In this document: in pieces, positions 46,056 through 55,242 of the stretch
How positions within the stretch are numbered: position 1 is the first letter of the stretch
How the letters are laid out: each line of letters starts with the position of its first letter
Source: Kribbella jiaozuonensis
Lineage (GTDB): Bacteria > Actinomycetota > Actinomycetes > Propionibacteriales > Kribbellaceae
Direction: 5' to 3'
Length of the DNA: 64,000 nt
Assembly (NCBI RefSeq): GCF_005233875.1
Contig: NZ_SZPZ01000002.1
Location: forward strand, 1,240,001-1,304,000
Notes under the pieces: model-generated
Told to the model about the DNA's origin: nothing
Database searches by the model: none
What the model saw: the letters and a program-made list of their open reading frames with translations, nothing else
Program-made: the position numbers and the translations under genes

Positions 46056-48656
46056 CTAGGGCTCCGGGCGTGAGGGCAGCAGCCCGAGCTCCCAGGCACG
46101 CCGTACGGCCTCGTTCCGGCGGGATGCACTCAGCTTGCGCAGGATGCTCCGTACGTGGCTCCTGACGGTGTTGACGGAGACGTACATGGTGCTGGCGATC
46201 TCCTCGGTGGTGAGCAGCTCGGCGAGGTACTCCAGTACCTCGTGTTCCTTGCTGGTCAACGACGCGGTGACCAGCAGGTCCGGCGCCGGGACGCCCCACC
46301 GACCTGCGGCGCGGGTCCGACCGTCCGGCCCTGGTGCACTGAGCCACGGGTGCTGCCGCATCACATCGCCGGCCGGCTGGAGCAGCTTGCGGAGCGCCGG
46401 CGGTGCCTCGGCGAACGGGCGTCGTAGCCGCTCGGGGGCAGCCAGTCGGAGCGCACGCTCCAGGCAGCGCCCGCTGCGGCCGGTGTCGCCGGCACTGATC
46501 GACTCCGCGGCCTGGACGAGCCAGTTGTCCACCTGGGTCTCGAGCGGGACGATGCGATCCGTGACCGGAGTCAGGCGGGTGACCGGGCGCTCGCCGGCCT
46601 CGGCAGCAGCTCGGTGCAGGACCAGCAGCGATCCGGCCTGGTCGCGACCCTCGGACTCCTCGATCACCGTCGCGGCCTGCTCCGGCCGGTGCTGTGCCAG
46701 CAGCAGCTTCGCCTCGTCGACGACGAGGGCCTGCCCGAGCCAGTCGTCCTGTGCGCCGTAGCTGTTGCTCGCGGCCCGGAGTTCTGCGGCGGCGAGGTCG
46801 ATGTCGCCATCGGCACGCAACAGCCTGGCCCGAACCAGAGCGAGCGCGGCAACGACAACCCGTGAGTCGTGGGTGGGTGCGGCCTCCGCGGCGCGCTGCA
46901 CGAGGTCCTCGGCGCCCGGTCGGTCGCCCTGGTCGGTGTGCACCCAGGCCTGGGCGACGATCGCTGATTGGGGCAGGTACGGCGCCTCCCGGCCGGCCGC
47001 CGCGGTGGCCTCGGCAGCCACCTCAACAGCTCGGCGTAGATGCCCCCAGATTGCTTCCACGAGCGCGGCCATCCCGAGGAACTCGGCGAGAGCCTCATGG
47101 TCACCGGCATCCGCGGCGATGGCTGCGCCTTCGGTGAGCGTCGCCAGGGCCGCTGCGAAGTCCCCGCGCTGGAGTAGCACGCGTCCCTTGCAACCGGCGA
47201 CCAGCAGTCTCGGACCCGGGTGCTCGGCGGCTGATTCCGGCGATCCCGCTCTCAGTTCCGCCTCCGCGCTGAGGACCGCGCTCAACGATGCCTCGACATC
47301 CTCGCCGAGGCTCGTGCAGATCGCCTGCAGCACGCCGACCGCAGACCCGACCGCGTGCCGTCCACCGGGAAGCTGCCGGACCAGCTGATCGCGGACCGCG
47401 CCGAGTTCCGCCGTACAGCGGCCGACATCGAACGCGACCAGCGCACGGGCAGCTCTGACGACCGCGGCCTCGGGGCTGTCCACCTCGTCGGGGAGACCGG
47501 CGAACAACGCCGACAGCTGCCTCCGCCGGCACCCGACGAGTAGTTCGGCGAAAGAGAGATCGCCCAGCAAATACTGCGCTGCCTGCGACCAGTCACCGGC
47601 CGCGATGGCATGGTGGATCGCTTCCAGCGGCAGGCCGTTCTGCGCGAACCACGCGGCCGCCGTACGGTGCAGGGCCGGGGCGACTGTGGGCCGCTCGAAC
47701 AACAGCTGGGCGCGGAGGAACTCGCGGAACAGCGGCTGGTAGCCGTAGCCGTCCGCGGTCCCTGGAACGGGCTGGATGAACGAGTTTCCCTGGGAAAGGA
47801 ACTGCAGCGATCGAAGGTCGCAGACGCGCCCGGTGAGCGCCTCGGCCAGTGCGGGCCGGACCTCGTCGACGATGCAGGTCCGGAGCAGGAATTCACGCAG
47901 TTGTGCCGGCTGTGCGTCGAGAACCTCGGTCATCAGGTACGCCGCGACGTTGCCGGAATCTCCGCGGAAGTCCCGGATGACCTGCTCGGGGTCGGTCTTG
48001 TCGGCCAGGTTCATGGCCGCGAACATCAACCCGGCTGGCCACCCGCCGGTGCGGTCCCGGAGTTCGGCGACCTGCGCCTCCGAAAGCTCGAGGCTGTGCC
48101 GACGCATCAGCGCCGCGGCCTCGTCCGTCGTGAAAGCCAGCTCGGCCGCCCGGATCTCGACCACGGACCCGGCCAACCGGTAGAGGTGCAGGGGGAGCGG
48201 CGGGTCGGACCGCGTCACCAGGACGATGTGGATGCGGCCGGCGTTGTCGCGGAGGAGGCGATGCAGGCTCTGTCCGAACTCGGGGGTGATCGTGACGTCA
48301 CCGCAGTCGACCACGAGAACCAGTACTTCGTGGTCGCGGCCGTACACGCTGTCGGGCAGGGATCGCAGCACGGCCGATGGTTGCTGGCCGTCCGCATCCA
48401 GCGTGACGTGCCTGACCGCGGCCGAACCCGGGTAGAGCGCTGCCCACGAATCCAGCAGCATCGTCTTGCCGAAGCCTGCCGGCGCGCTGACCAAGGTCAG
48501 CGGCCGCTGAACCCCTCGGCTCACCCGCTCGACAAGACGCGGCCGACGGACCGTACCGGGCGGAACACCCGAGGTCCTTGCGATCGATCTGAGCGGGCCC
48601 TCGAATGGTGCGTCCGGTGAAATGCTGCGTTCGTTCCTCACCCCTGCGCTCGGCAT
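46056..48656 (-). CDS. MalT-like LuxR-family ATP-binding regulator
   Basis: 866 residues, of the MalT subtype. The P-loop is APAGFGKT (58-65). The Walker B region reads EVLVLVVDCGDV (about 110-121), unlike the usual DDxH pattern. The signaling part has ELRDRTGGWPAGLMFAAMNL, typical of MalT-like STAND proteins. A TPR-like middle and a C-terminal LuxR helix-turn-helix (about 800-855; LTSKEHEVLEYLAELLTTEE, SVNTVRSHVRSILRKLS) follow. It is probably activated by a ligand and ATP. It is divergent from the small-protein pair, with the strongest copy of the 19-bp palindrome (48822-48840) in the gap, and is the prime candidate to bind this motif. Confidence 0.87.
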   Translation of the reverse strand: MPSAGVRNERSISPDAPFEGPLRSIARTSGVPPGTVRRPRLVERVSRGVQRPLTLVSAPAGFGKTMLLDSWAALYPGSAAVRHVTLDADGQQPSAVLRSLPDSVYGRDHEVLVLVVDCGDVTITPEFGQSLHRLLRDNAGRIHIVLVTRSDPPLPLHLYRLAGSVVEIRAAELAFTTDEAAALMRRHSLELSEAQVAELRDRTGGWPAGLMFAAMNLADKTDPEQVIRDFRGDSGNVAAYLMTEVLDAQPAQLREFLLRTCIVDEVRPALAEALTGRVCDLRSLQFLSQGNSFIQPVPGTADGYGYQPLFREFLRAQLLFERPTVAPALHRTAAAWFAQNGLPLEAIHHAIAAGDWSQAAQYLLGDLSFAELLVGCRRRQLSALFAGLPDEVDSPEAAVVRAARALVAFDVGRCTAELGAVRDQLVRQLPGGRHAVGSAVGVLQAICTSLGEDVEASLSAVLSAEAELRAGSPESAAEHPGPRLLVAGCKGRVLLQRGDFAAALATLTEGAAIAADAGDHEALAEFLGMAALVEAIWGHLRRAVEVAAEATAAAGREAPYLPQSAIVAQAWVHTDQGDRPGAEDLVQRAAEAAPTHDSRVVVAALALVRARLLRADGDIDLAAAELRAASNSYGAQDDWLGQALVVDEAKLLLAQHRPEQAATVIEESEGRDQAGSLLVLHRAAAEAGERPVTRLTPVTDRIVPLETQVDNWLVQAAESISAGDTGRSGRCLERALRLAAPERLRRPFAEAPPALRKLLQPAGDVMRQHPWLSAPGPDGRTRAAGRWGVPAPDLLVTASLTSKEHEVLEYLAELLTTEEIASTMYVSVNTVRSHVRSILRKLSASRRNEAVRRAWELGLLPSRPEP

Positions 48657-48724
48657 GTCCCCTCCTCGCGACGTGCGACATCACGCAACGCTGGTGGGGC
48701 GGTGCGCGGCGAGTCGCACCATTC

Positions 48725-48766
48725 GACGGAATCACGGAATTTCCTTTAAAACCAGCGTTTTCCGTC
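48725..48766. promoter_or_regulatory. AT-rich inverted repeats upstream of MalT-like gene
   Basis: GACGGAA (48725-48731) pairs with TTCCGTC (48760-48766). Inside lies AAAAC-CAGC-GTTTT (48748-48761). This is the most AT-rich stretch of the neighbourhood and probably holds the MalT-like gene promoter. Confidence 0.4.
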
Positions 48767-48821
48767 CGATTGCCGAACTTTCCGAAACGGTGCGGTGTTG
48801 ATTCGCGACCGCGCCGGACAG

Positions 48822-48840
48822 TTCACCCCGCAGGGATGAA
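48822..48840. promoter_or_regulatory. 19-bp palindromic operator candidate (best copy)
   Basis: TTCACCCCGCAGGGATGAA, in reverse TTCATCCCTGCGGGGTGAA, matches 39964-39982 at 18 of 19 positions. It lies 60 bp before the small-protein gene at 48901 and 166 bp before the divergent MalT-like gene. Confidence 0.72.
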
Positions 48841-48900
48841 GCCGCGGCGTCCGGCCTTTGCAAGCGTCGAATGCAGACGTTGGGGAACGAGGTGGGTTCG

Positions 48901-49185
48901 ATGGGCGACGCGACGTACGAGATCCGCGTGGCGGGCGCCGTACCCGACCAGGATCTCCTTGATATGGGGGCGGTGCCGCTGGCGGTCGACCAGGTGAACA
49001 CGGTCGTCTACAGCATCCCCGACCAGTCCGCGCTGTACGGACTGCTGGCCAGATTACGGGCCCTAGGCATCGAAGTGGTCGAGGTACGCCGGATCCTCGA
49101 CTCGGTAGCGGAATCGGCATCGGCAGCGGAATCGGCAGAACGGATCGACGACGATCCGGGCAGGGGAGACGATGAACGCAGGTGA
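48901..49185 (+). CDS. Small alpha/beta protein, paralogue 1 of tandem pair
   Basis: 94 residues. TYEIRVAGAVPDQDLLDMGA (about 5-24) and SALYGLLARLRALGIEVVEV (about 49-68) suggest a beta-alpha-beta, ferredoxin/ACT-like half. The C-terminal tail is Asp/Glu/Ser-rich. The next gene encodes a protein of the same length pattern and residues. The family is not recognised. The ATG at 48901 has AGGTGGG upstream. Its expression is probably under the 19-bp palindrome 60 bp upstream. It overlaps its paralogue by 14 bp. Confidence 0.65.
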   Translation: MGDATYEIRVAGAVPDQDLLDMGAVPLAVDQVNTVVYSIPDQSALYGLLARLRALGIEVVEVRRILDSVAESASAAESAERIDDDPGRGDDERR

Positions 49186-49423
49186 GCACCGGTACCCGTC
49201 GTACCAGGTCGTCGTTCAGGGGGAGTTGAGGTCGGCCGTGCTCGCCTTCTGCGCGGGTCCGGCGGCCAGGTGCACAACCTCCGGGACCTTCCGGATGCGG
49301 GTCCACGACGACCGCGGAATCGCCGATCTGGTCGCAATGCTCGGCGCCGCCGGCCTGACGATCCTCAGTATTCGTCAGCTCACTGCCAGGGACGACATCG
49401 TCTCCTTGACCCTGGCCGTCTAG
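49172..49423 (+). CDS. Small alpha/beta protein, paralogue 2 of tandem pair
   Basis: 83 residues. SYQVVVQGELRSAVLAFCAG opens it and IADLVAMLGAAGLTILSIRQ forms the helix-strand end. It aligns with the preceding protein (Y-x-V-x-V-x-G, then D-x7-L-x-A-x-L-x-A-x-G-x6-R). The two could form a heterodimer. AGGGGAG precedes the ATG, which lies inside the first gene. The 3' end overlaps the converging membrane protein gene by 4 bp. Function is unknown. Confidence 0.62.
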   Translation: MNAGEHRYPSYQVVVQGELRSAVLAFCAGPAARCTTSGTFRMRVHDDRGIADLVAMLGAAGLTILSIRQLTARDDIVSLTLAV

Positions 49424-50751
49424 GCGGGTGCGCTGGGCGGGTCGCCGCCGGCCGTGACCGGCGGACGCCCGATGAATTCGATCAGGGCGACGACGAACAG
49501 GACCACTACGGCGGTGACGACCACGACGGTGACGGTCGGCCGGGACCACAGCGTCAGCACGAGCGCGCCGCCGACCACGCTGGCGATCAGCAGCAGACGC
49601 TTGTGGGCGAAGGTCCATCCGCCGACCCGCCCGGTGTTCAGCCCGGCGGCCTCGGCGCGGCCGCGCAGCGACCCGATGCCGCCGGCGAGCTTCGCACGCG
49701 CTTGTACTGCGGCGTTGGACGGACCGGTGAAATAGGCAGCGAGCGCAACGATGAGCGCGAGGACGCCGACCGCGCGCAGGCCGTACCGCAGGAACCGGAC
49801 GATCGTGTCGAAGACGACGCCGCCGGCATCCCTCGACAGCACTTCGGACGGCAGGGCGTTCAGGTAGAAGACGCGCGCGAGGGTCAGCGCGACGCCCAGG
49901 ACCAGCATCGCGCCGGCGAACCCGAGCGAGCCCTTCAGGAGCGCACGGCGACGGTCCCGGGCGACGAACACGCCGCTGACGAGCAGGACCAGGGCGATGA
50001 CCGGTAGCCAGGTTCCGAGCGTGTTGAGCAGCCGGTAGAGACCTTGGGCCTTGGTCACCCCGTCGGACTGCACGAGCACGATCGACTTGTTCACCACCGG
50101 GATCTTGTCGGCGAGACCGAAACCGCCGGCCACCATTCGCTGTTTGACCTCCGCGATGATCGGCGCCAGGTTGAGCGTGACGGTGTCGTTCTGCGCGCTG
50201 AGTGCGCCACCCTGGTTGCCGTCGAGCAGGTTGACCAATGATGCGTGCGCGGTCTCGTTCGCCTGCCTCCAGACAGCGGCGAACTGCGGGCTGGCGACCA
50301 GTTTGTCGACCTGGCTGCGGACGAAGTTCTCGATTCCGTTGACGAGCGGTCCGCTGAGGGCGTGGAGGTTGGCGGCGACCCGCGGCGGCACGCCCTGTTG
50401 CGCGACGGCATCCAGGGTCTCGGTCGCGATCGACTGGAAGTCGACCGCGTCGAGGATCGCGTTGCTGACCGCGTCGGAGATGGTCCGCTGAACCGCTGGA
50501 TCGTCGGCCAGCGGCGCGACCGTCTCGAGGTACCGGTCGGTGTCGGAGACCTGTCTGCTCGCCCAGACGGCGGTGACAGACAAAGGCGCGAGCAGGCAGG
50601 CGAACGTGATCAGGAGCGCAGACACCACAGCGCGCCAACTGAACCGTCGGCGCGCCAGCTCGCCGGTCACCTGTTGCCGGCGAGCGGCCAGTTCCGTCTC
50701 GAGCTCACTCACCCGCTCGCGCAGGCGCCGTACCTCGTCGGGCTCGGTCAT
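49420..50751 (-). CDS. Integral membrane protein with long extracytoplasmic loop
   Basis: 443 residues. An N-terminal coiled coil (about 5-35, RLRERVSELETELAARRQQV) leads to a membrane helix (about 40-64). A helical extracytoplasmic region of about 170 residues (QVSDTDRYLETVAPLADDPA, VNGIENFVRSQVDKLVASPQ) follows. A C-terminal half has about five helices with VLALIVALAAYFTGPSNAAV. Similar proteins are common in Streptomyces and relatives with no known role. It precedes the SHOCT gene in chromosome order but is transcribed after it on the minus strand, so they may form an operon. Confidence 0.7.
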   Translation of the reverse strand: MTEPDEVRRLRERVSELETELAARRQQVTGELARRRFSWRAVVSALLITFACLLAPLSVTAVWASRQVSDTDRYLETVAPLADDPAVQRTISDAVSNAILDAVDFQSIATETLDAVAQQGVPPRVAANLHALSGPLVNGIENFVRSQVDKLVASPQFAAVWRQANETAHASLVNLLDGNQGGALSAQNDTVTLNLAPIIAEVKQRMVAGGFGLADKIPVVNKSIVLVQSDGVTKAQGLYRLLNTLGTWLPVIALVLLVSGVFVARDRRRALLKGSLGFAGAMLVLGVALTLARVFYLNALPSEVLSRDAGGVVFDTIVRFLRYGLRAVGVLALIVALAAYFTGPSNAAVQARAKLAGGIGSLRGRAEAAGLNTGRVGGWTFAHKRLLLIASVVGGALVLTLWSRPTVTVVVVTAVVVLFVVALIEFIGRPPVTAGGDPPSAPA

Positions 50752-50780
50752 CGCGGGTTCCTCCCCGTCGCGGTTACCGC

Positions 50781-51164
50781 TCAGACCGCCAGCGCCTTGG
50801 CCTTCAGAGTGTCGAACTCGGACTGCGAGATGGTGCCCTTCTCGAGCAGCGCGCTCGCCTGGGCGATCTGGTCGGTCGGAGTAGCCGACGACCCCGCGAC
50901 CTGTTTGATGTAGTCGTCCTGCTGCCGCTGGACGGCGGCCCGGCCGGCCAGGTTCCGCTCGGCCATACCCCTGCCGCGGACGATGACGTACACGAGCGCG
51001 GTGAGCACGGGGAAGAACACCAGCGCGATGAGCCAGACGGCCTTGGCCAGCCCCGAGGTTTCCGGGTCACGGAACAGGTCGGCCACGATCGAGAACAGCA
51101 TCATCAGGTACGCGGTGAACGCGAACGCGATGATGATGAACCACACAACGTCCCAGAAACTCAT
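50781..51164 (-). CDS. PLDc_N + SHOCT domain membrane protein
   Basis: 127 residues. Two membrane helices form the PLD-nuclease N-terminal-like domain (about 5-27, IIIAFAFTAYLMMLFSIVAD; about 38-60, AVWLIALVFFPVLTALVYVI). A C-terminal SHOCT motif (about 98-124, IAQASALLEKGTISQSEFDT) contains the signature LLEKGxIxxxEFxxxKAKAL. SHOCT motifs mediate oligomerisation; the protein's function is unknown. It is upstream of the 443-residue membrane protein on the same strand, with a 29-bp gap, and divergent from LAL 4. Confidence 0.83.
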   Translation of the reverse strand: MSFWDVVWFIIIAFAFTAYLMMLFSIVADLFRDPETSGLAKAVWLIALVFFPVLTALVYVIVRGRGMAERNLAGRAAVQRQQDDYIKQVAGSSATPTDQIAQASALLEKGTISQSEFDTLKAKALAV

Positions 51165-51309
51165 TGCAGCGTCCTTTCTTCGAGCGCCAACCGCCTGTGA
51201 CCAACGCTGGCCTCCGGCTAGCGCAGCGTCATCACCTCTACCGGATGATCTTCGGGAGGTCCGCGGGCGGGTTTAGAGTGAGTTCCTCGCTTGGATCTTG
51301 GGGCTGCCG

Positions 51310-54090
51310 ATGGAAAGACCAGGTAGGCGGCGTTCCTTCAGTCGACCGCATCGCTCGGTGGAGATGCGGGACCGGCAGGCGGAGCGCCAGATGATGGCGG
51401 AGTTCCTGGGGTCGGTCCGTGCTGGCGACGGACGGGCGGTTGTCGTGCGTGGCGAGCCGGGGGTCGGCAAGTCGGCGCTCCTCGACTATCTGGTGGAGAG
51501 CGCGTCCGGGTGCCGGTTGGCGCGCGCCGCGGGGGTCGAGTCCGAGATGGAGCTGGCGTACGCCGGTCTGCACCAGCTGCTGGCCTCGATGGTGCACCGC
51601 CTGGACGGGCTGCCCGGACCGCAGCGCGACGCGTTACAGACCGCATTCGGGCTCAGCGACGGCCCGGCGCCGGACCGGTTCCTGGTCGGGCTGGCGACGC
51701 TGAGCCTGCTGGCCGAGGTCGCCGAGGACCATCCGCTGGTCTGCGTGGTGGACGACGAGCAGTGGCTGGATCGTGCCTCGTCCCAGGTGCTCGGGTTCGT
51801 CGCCCGACGACTAGTCGCCGAGCCGGTCGGCGTGGTGTTCGCGACCCGGGCTGCGACCGACGACCTGGCCGGGCTGCCGGAGGTCGTGATGGAAGGGCTG
51901 GAGGATGCCGACGCCCGCGACCTTCTCCAGGCCTCGCTCTCCGGGCCGCTTGATGCGCAGGTGGCCAATCGCCTGATCGCCGATGCCGCCGGCAACCCCC
52001 TGGCCCTGCTCGAGCTACCGCGCGGGTTGACACCGGCGGAGCTGGCAGGCGGGTTCGCGCTGCCGAACGCGATGCCGCTGCCCAGCCGGATCGAGGCGAG
52101 TTTCCGGAGACGACTGGACGACCTGCCCGAGGAAACCCGGCGGCTGCTGCTGGTCGCCGCAGCCGAACCGATCGGGGACCCGGTCCTGGTCTGGCGGGCC
52201 GCCGAGCGTCTGGGGCTTCCCGCTGACGCCGCAGCGCCGGCGGCTGAAGCCGGTCTGCTCGAGGTCGGTGCGCACGTCTGGTTCCGGCACCCGCTGGTGC
52301 GATCGGCGGCGTACCGCTCGACCTCGGTCCAGAGTCGTCAGGAAGCGCATCGTGCGCTGGCCGACGTCACCGATCCGGTCGCCGACCCCGATCGTCGGGC
52401 CTGGCACCTTGCGCACGCGGCGAGCGGCCCGGACGAGAGCGTTGCCGCCGAGCTGGAGCGATCGGCGGACCGGGCGCGGGCTCGTGGAGGTATGGCGGCA
52501 GCCGCGGCGTTCCTCGATCGTGCGGTCAGGCTGACGAGTGATCCGATCCAGCGCGCGGAGCGGGCGCTGGCCGCGGCACAAGCGAGCTTCCAGGCGGGCG
52601 CGTTCGACGCCGCGCTGGGTCTGCTGACCGTGGCCGAGGCCGGCCGGCTCGACGACTTCGAGCGAGCCCGGGTCGAGCTGCTCCGCGGTCACATCGCGTT
52701 CGCCGCGGGCCGGTTCAGCGACGCCCCGGGCCTGTTGCTGGCAGCGGCCGAACAACTGGAGAACTACGACCTACAACTCGCACGCGAGACGTATCTCCAC
52801 GCCTGGGCGGCCGCGGTCGGAGCCGGGCACCTGGCCGCGGACGGCATTCTGCTGTCTATCTGTCATGCCGTGCGAACCCTGCCGCCCGACTCCGATACCG
52901 GCGATCCACAACCGCTCGTCGTTCTGCTCGAGGGTCTCGCGACGCTGATTGCCGAAGGCCGGGCGGCGTCCACGCCTGCGCTGCTGCTGGCCGCGAGGAT
53001 GTTCGCGAGCGGGGATCGGTCGGTCGAGGAGATGCTGCGGTGGGGCTGGCTGGCCGCGGCGGTGAGCATCGCGGTCTGGGACGACGACGGCCGGCTCGCG
53101 ATCGCCGAGCAGACGGTCCGGACGGTCCGCGAGTCCGGCGCACTCGCGCAGCTTCCGGTCATCCTGACCGTTCTTGGGACGGCCGCATTGCTGAGCGGTG
53201 ACTTCTCCCGCGCGGCCGCGGCGATTGCCGAGGGCGACACCATTGCGGCGGCCACCGGGAGCATGGTCGTGCCCCATGTCGCCCTGCGGTTGCTGGCTCT
53301 GCAGGGCAAGGAGGCCGAGGCGTCGGCGATGATCGCGGCCACGATCGAGCAGGCCGGCGAGCAGTCCATCACCGCCGCCAACGCGTACTGGGCTGCCGCG
53401 CTGCTGCACAACGGTTGCGGGCGGTACGCCGAAGCGGCGGCCGCTGCGCAGCAGGCGTCGTCCAACACGTTCGAACCGTGGATCTCGACCTGGGCGCTGC
53501 CGGACCTGGTCGAGGCAGCGGTCCGCGCCGGAGACATCGCCCTCGCGCAGGACGCATTCGAACGGCTCACCGAGACCACCCAGCCGAGCGGGACCGATTG
53601 GGCGCTCGGCATCGAGGCACGATCCCGGGCATTGCTGAGCGACGGCGCCGTGGCCGACAAGCTGTACCAGGAGTCAATCGAGCGTTTGAGCCGCACGGAG
53701 CTGCGACCCGAGCTCGCCCGAAGCCAGTTGGTGTACGGCGAATGGCTCCGCCGCGCAGGCCGCCGTACCGATGCCCGCGACCAGCTCCGCTCCGCCCACG
53801 AGCTGTTCGAAGCGATCGGGATGGACGCGTTCGCCGAACGGGCCCGGCGCGAGCTGGCGGCGACCGGCGAACGTCTCGGCCGGCGCGATGAGACCACCTC
53901 CGGCGAGCTGACCGCGCAGGAAGCCCTGATCGCCCAGCTCGCCCGGGACGGGCTGTCCAATCCGGAGATCGGCGCGCGACTGTTCCTCAGCGCGCGGACG
54001 GTCAAGTACCACCTCGCGAAGGTGTTCACCAAGCTCGGCATCACCTCCCGTGCGCAGCTCGACCAGGTCCTGCCTGGCCCAGGCCAGTAG
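51310..54090 (+). CDS. LuxR-family ATP-binding regulator (LAL 4)
   Basis: 926 residues from the ATG at 51310; an ATG at 51364 (MRDRQAERQ) would also be credible and gives a more typical N-terminus. Walker A is GEPGVGKS (48-55) and Walker B is LVCVVDDEQWLD. The helical middle is followed by a LuxR helix-turn-helix near 865-920 (LTAQEALIAQLARDGLSNPE, SARTVKYHLAKVFTKLG). It is a clear paralogue of LAL 1 and LAL 3. It reads into the thioredoxin-like/GMC oxidase/Rieske run, whose first gene starts 87 bp after its stop, so it is the likely local activator. Confidence 0.89.
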   Translation: MERPGRRRSFSRPHRSVEMRDRQAERQMMAEFLGSVRAGDGRAVVVRGEPGVGKSALLDYLVESASGCRLARAAGVESEMELAYAGLHQLLASMVHRLDGLPGPQRDALQTAFGLSDGPAPDRFLVGLATLSLLAEVAEDHPLVCVVDDEQWLDRASSQVLGFVARRLVAEPVGVVFATRAATDDLAGLPEVVMEGLEDADARDLLQASLSGPLDAQVANRLIADAAGNPLALLELPRGLTPAELAGGFALPNAMPLPSRIEASFRRRLDDLPEETRRLLLVAAAEPIGDPVLVWRAAERLGLPADAAAPAAEAGLLEVGAHVWFRHPLVRSAAYRSTSVQSRQEAHRALADVTDPVADPDRRAWHLAHAASGPDESVAAELERSADRARARGGMAAAAAFLDRAVRLTSDPIQRAERALAAAQASFQAGAFDAALGLLTVAEAGRLDDFERARVELLRGHIAFAAGRFSDAPGLLLAAAEQLENYDLQLARETYLHAWAAAVGAGHLAADGILLSICHAVRTLPPDSDTGDPQPLVVLLEGLATLIAEGRAASTPALLLAARMFASGDRSVEEMLRWGWLAAAVSIAVWDDDGRLAIAEQTVRTVRESGALAQLPVILTVLGTAALLSGDFSRAAAAIAEGDTIAAATGSMVVPHVALRLLALQGKEAEASAMIAATIEQAGEQSITAANAYWAAALLHNGCGRYAEAAAAAQQASSNTFEPWISTWALPDLVEAAVRAGDIALAQDAFERLTETTQPSGTDWALGIEARSRALLSDGAVADKLYQESIERLSRTELRPELARSQLVYGEWLRRAGRRTDARDQLRSAHELFEAIGMDAFAERARRELAATGERLGRRDETTSGELTAQEALIAQLARDGLSNPEIGARLFLSARTVKYHLAKVFTKLGITSRAQLDQVLPGPGQ

Positions 54091-54176
54091 CGGTCCGCCC
54101 GGACGACTGTCCACTGGCCGATGCGAGCCGGTGGGCCACCCGGGCAGTGTGTTCATGGGTCCCAGGGAGGGGTGCC

Positions 54177-55220
54177 ATGAACCATTCACATCCTTGGCGG
54201 ACCGTGTTGTCCCGGTTCAGTCCGTTCGCGAGTGGCTCGAGCTCAGTCGATCCGGACGAGCAGGACAGCGGCCCGCTGGCGGCGCTCGGGCTGGCCACGA
54301 GCTGGCTCAACTCGCCACCGCTGACGGCGGCTGCACTGCACGGTCGCGTCGTACTCGTCGATTTCTGGACCTACACCTGTGTCAACTGGCTCCGGACGCT
54401 GCCGTACCGCGAGGCGTGGGCGGAGAAGTACGGGCGGTACGGCCTGGCGCTCGTCGGTGTTCACACACCCGAGTTCGACTTCGAGCACGAGCTCGGGAAC
54501 GTGCAGCGCGCCGTCGACGATCTCGCGATCGACCATCCGGTTGCGATCGACAACGACTACGCCATCTGGACGTCGTTCGACAACCACTACTGGCCGGCCC
54601 TGTACTTCGTCGACGCGCTCGGCATCGTCCGGCACCACCATTTCGGTGAGGGTGAGTACGAGCAGTCGGAGGCGATGATCCAGGCGCTGCTGACCGAGGC
54701 CGGTGCGACCGGCTTCGACCGGGAGCCCGTGCGGGTCGACGCGATCGGGGTCGAGGCGGCGGCCGGATGGGCCGACCTGTGGTCACCCGAGAACTACCTC
54801 GGCTACGAGCGAACCGAGAACTTCGCCTCGCCCAACGGCGCCGTGCTCGGAACCGGGCACGACTATGTCGCGCCCGCGGAGCTGGCCCTCAACCACTGGG
54901 CGCTGGCGGGGGACTGGAACATCGACCGGGGTGCAGTCCTGCTCAACCGCGCGAACGGGACGATCAGCTACCGCTTCCACGCGCGCGATGTGAACCTCGT
55001 GCTCGCCCCGGGCGGCGGCCTCGTCCCCTTCCAGGTACGGATCGACGGCCGGCCGCCGGCCGGCGACCACGGTGCCGATGTAGATGCTGACGGCAACGGT
55101 CTGCTCGATCGGCCGCGGCTCTACCAGCTCGTCCGACAGACCGGCCGGATCACCGACCGGACCTTCGAGATCGTCTTTCAGCAGGCCGGCGTACTGGCCT
55201 ATGCCTTCACGTTCGGCTGA
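54177..55220 (+). CDS. Thioredoxin-like (DipZ-type redoxin) protein
   Basis: 347 residues. A thioredoxin-fold domain covers about 45-185 and a DipZ-like carbohydrate-binding-type C-terminal domain about 195-347. The redox segment is VDFWTYTCVNWLRTLP: Cys68 is kept, but the expected second cysteine of Cys-x-x-Cys is Trp71. A single-cysteine site argues for peroxidase-like or mixed-disulfide chemistry rather than dithiol exchange. No signal peptide or membrane helix is seen. GGGAGGGG precedes the ATG. It is the first gene after LAL 4 and is followed by the GMC oxidase. Confidence 0.83.
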   Translation: MNHSHPWRTVLSRFSPFASGSSSVDPDEQDSGPLAALGLATSWLNSPPLTAAALHGRVVLVDFWTYTCVNWLRTLPYREAWAEKYGRYGLALVGVHTPEFDFEHELGNVQRAVDDLAIDHPVAIDNDYAIWTSFDNHYWPALYFVDALGIVRHHHFGEGEYEQSEAMIQALLTEAGATGFDREPVRVDAIGVEAAAGWADLWSPENYLGYERTENFASPNGAVLGTGHDYVAPAELALNHWALAGDWNIDRGAVLLNRANGTISYRFHARDVNLVLAPGGGLVPFQVRIDGRPPAGDHGADVDADGNGLLDRPRLYQLVRQTGRITDRTFEIVFQQAGVLAYAFTFG

Positions 55221-55242
55221 CCGGAGCGAGAGGACCAACGAC

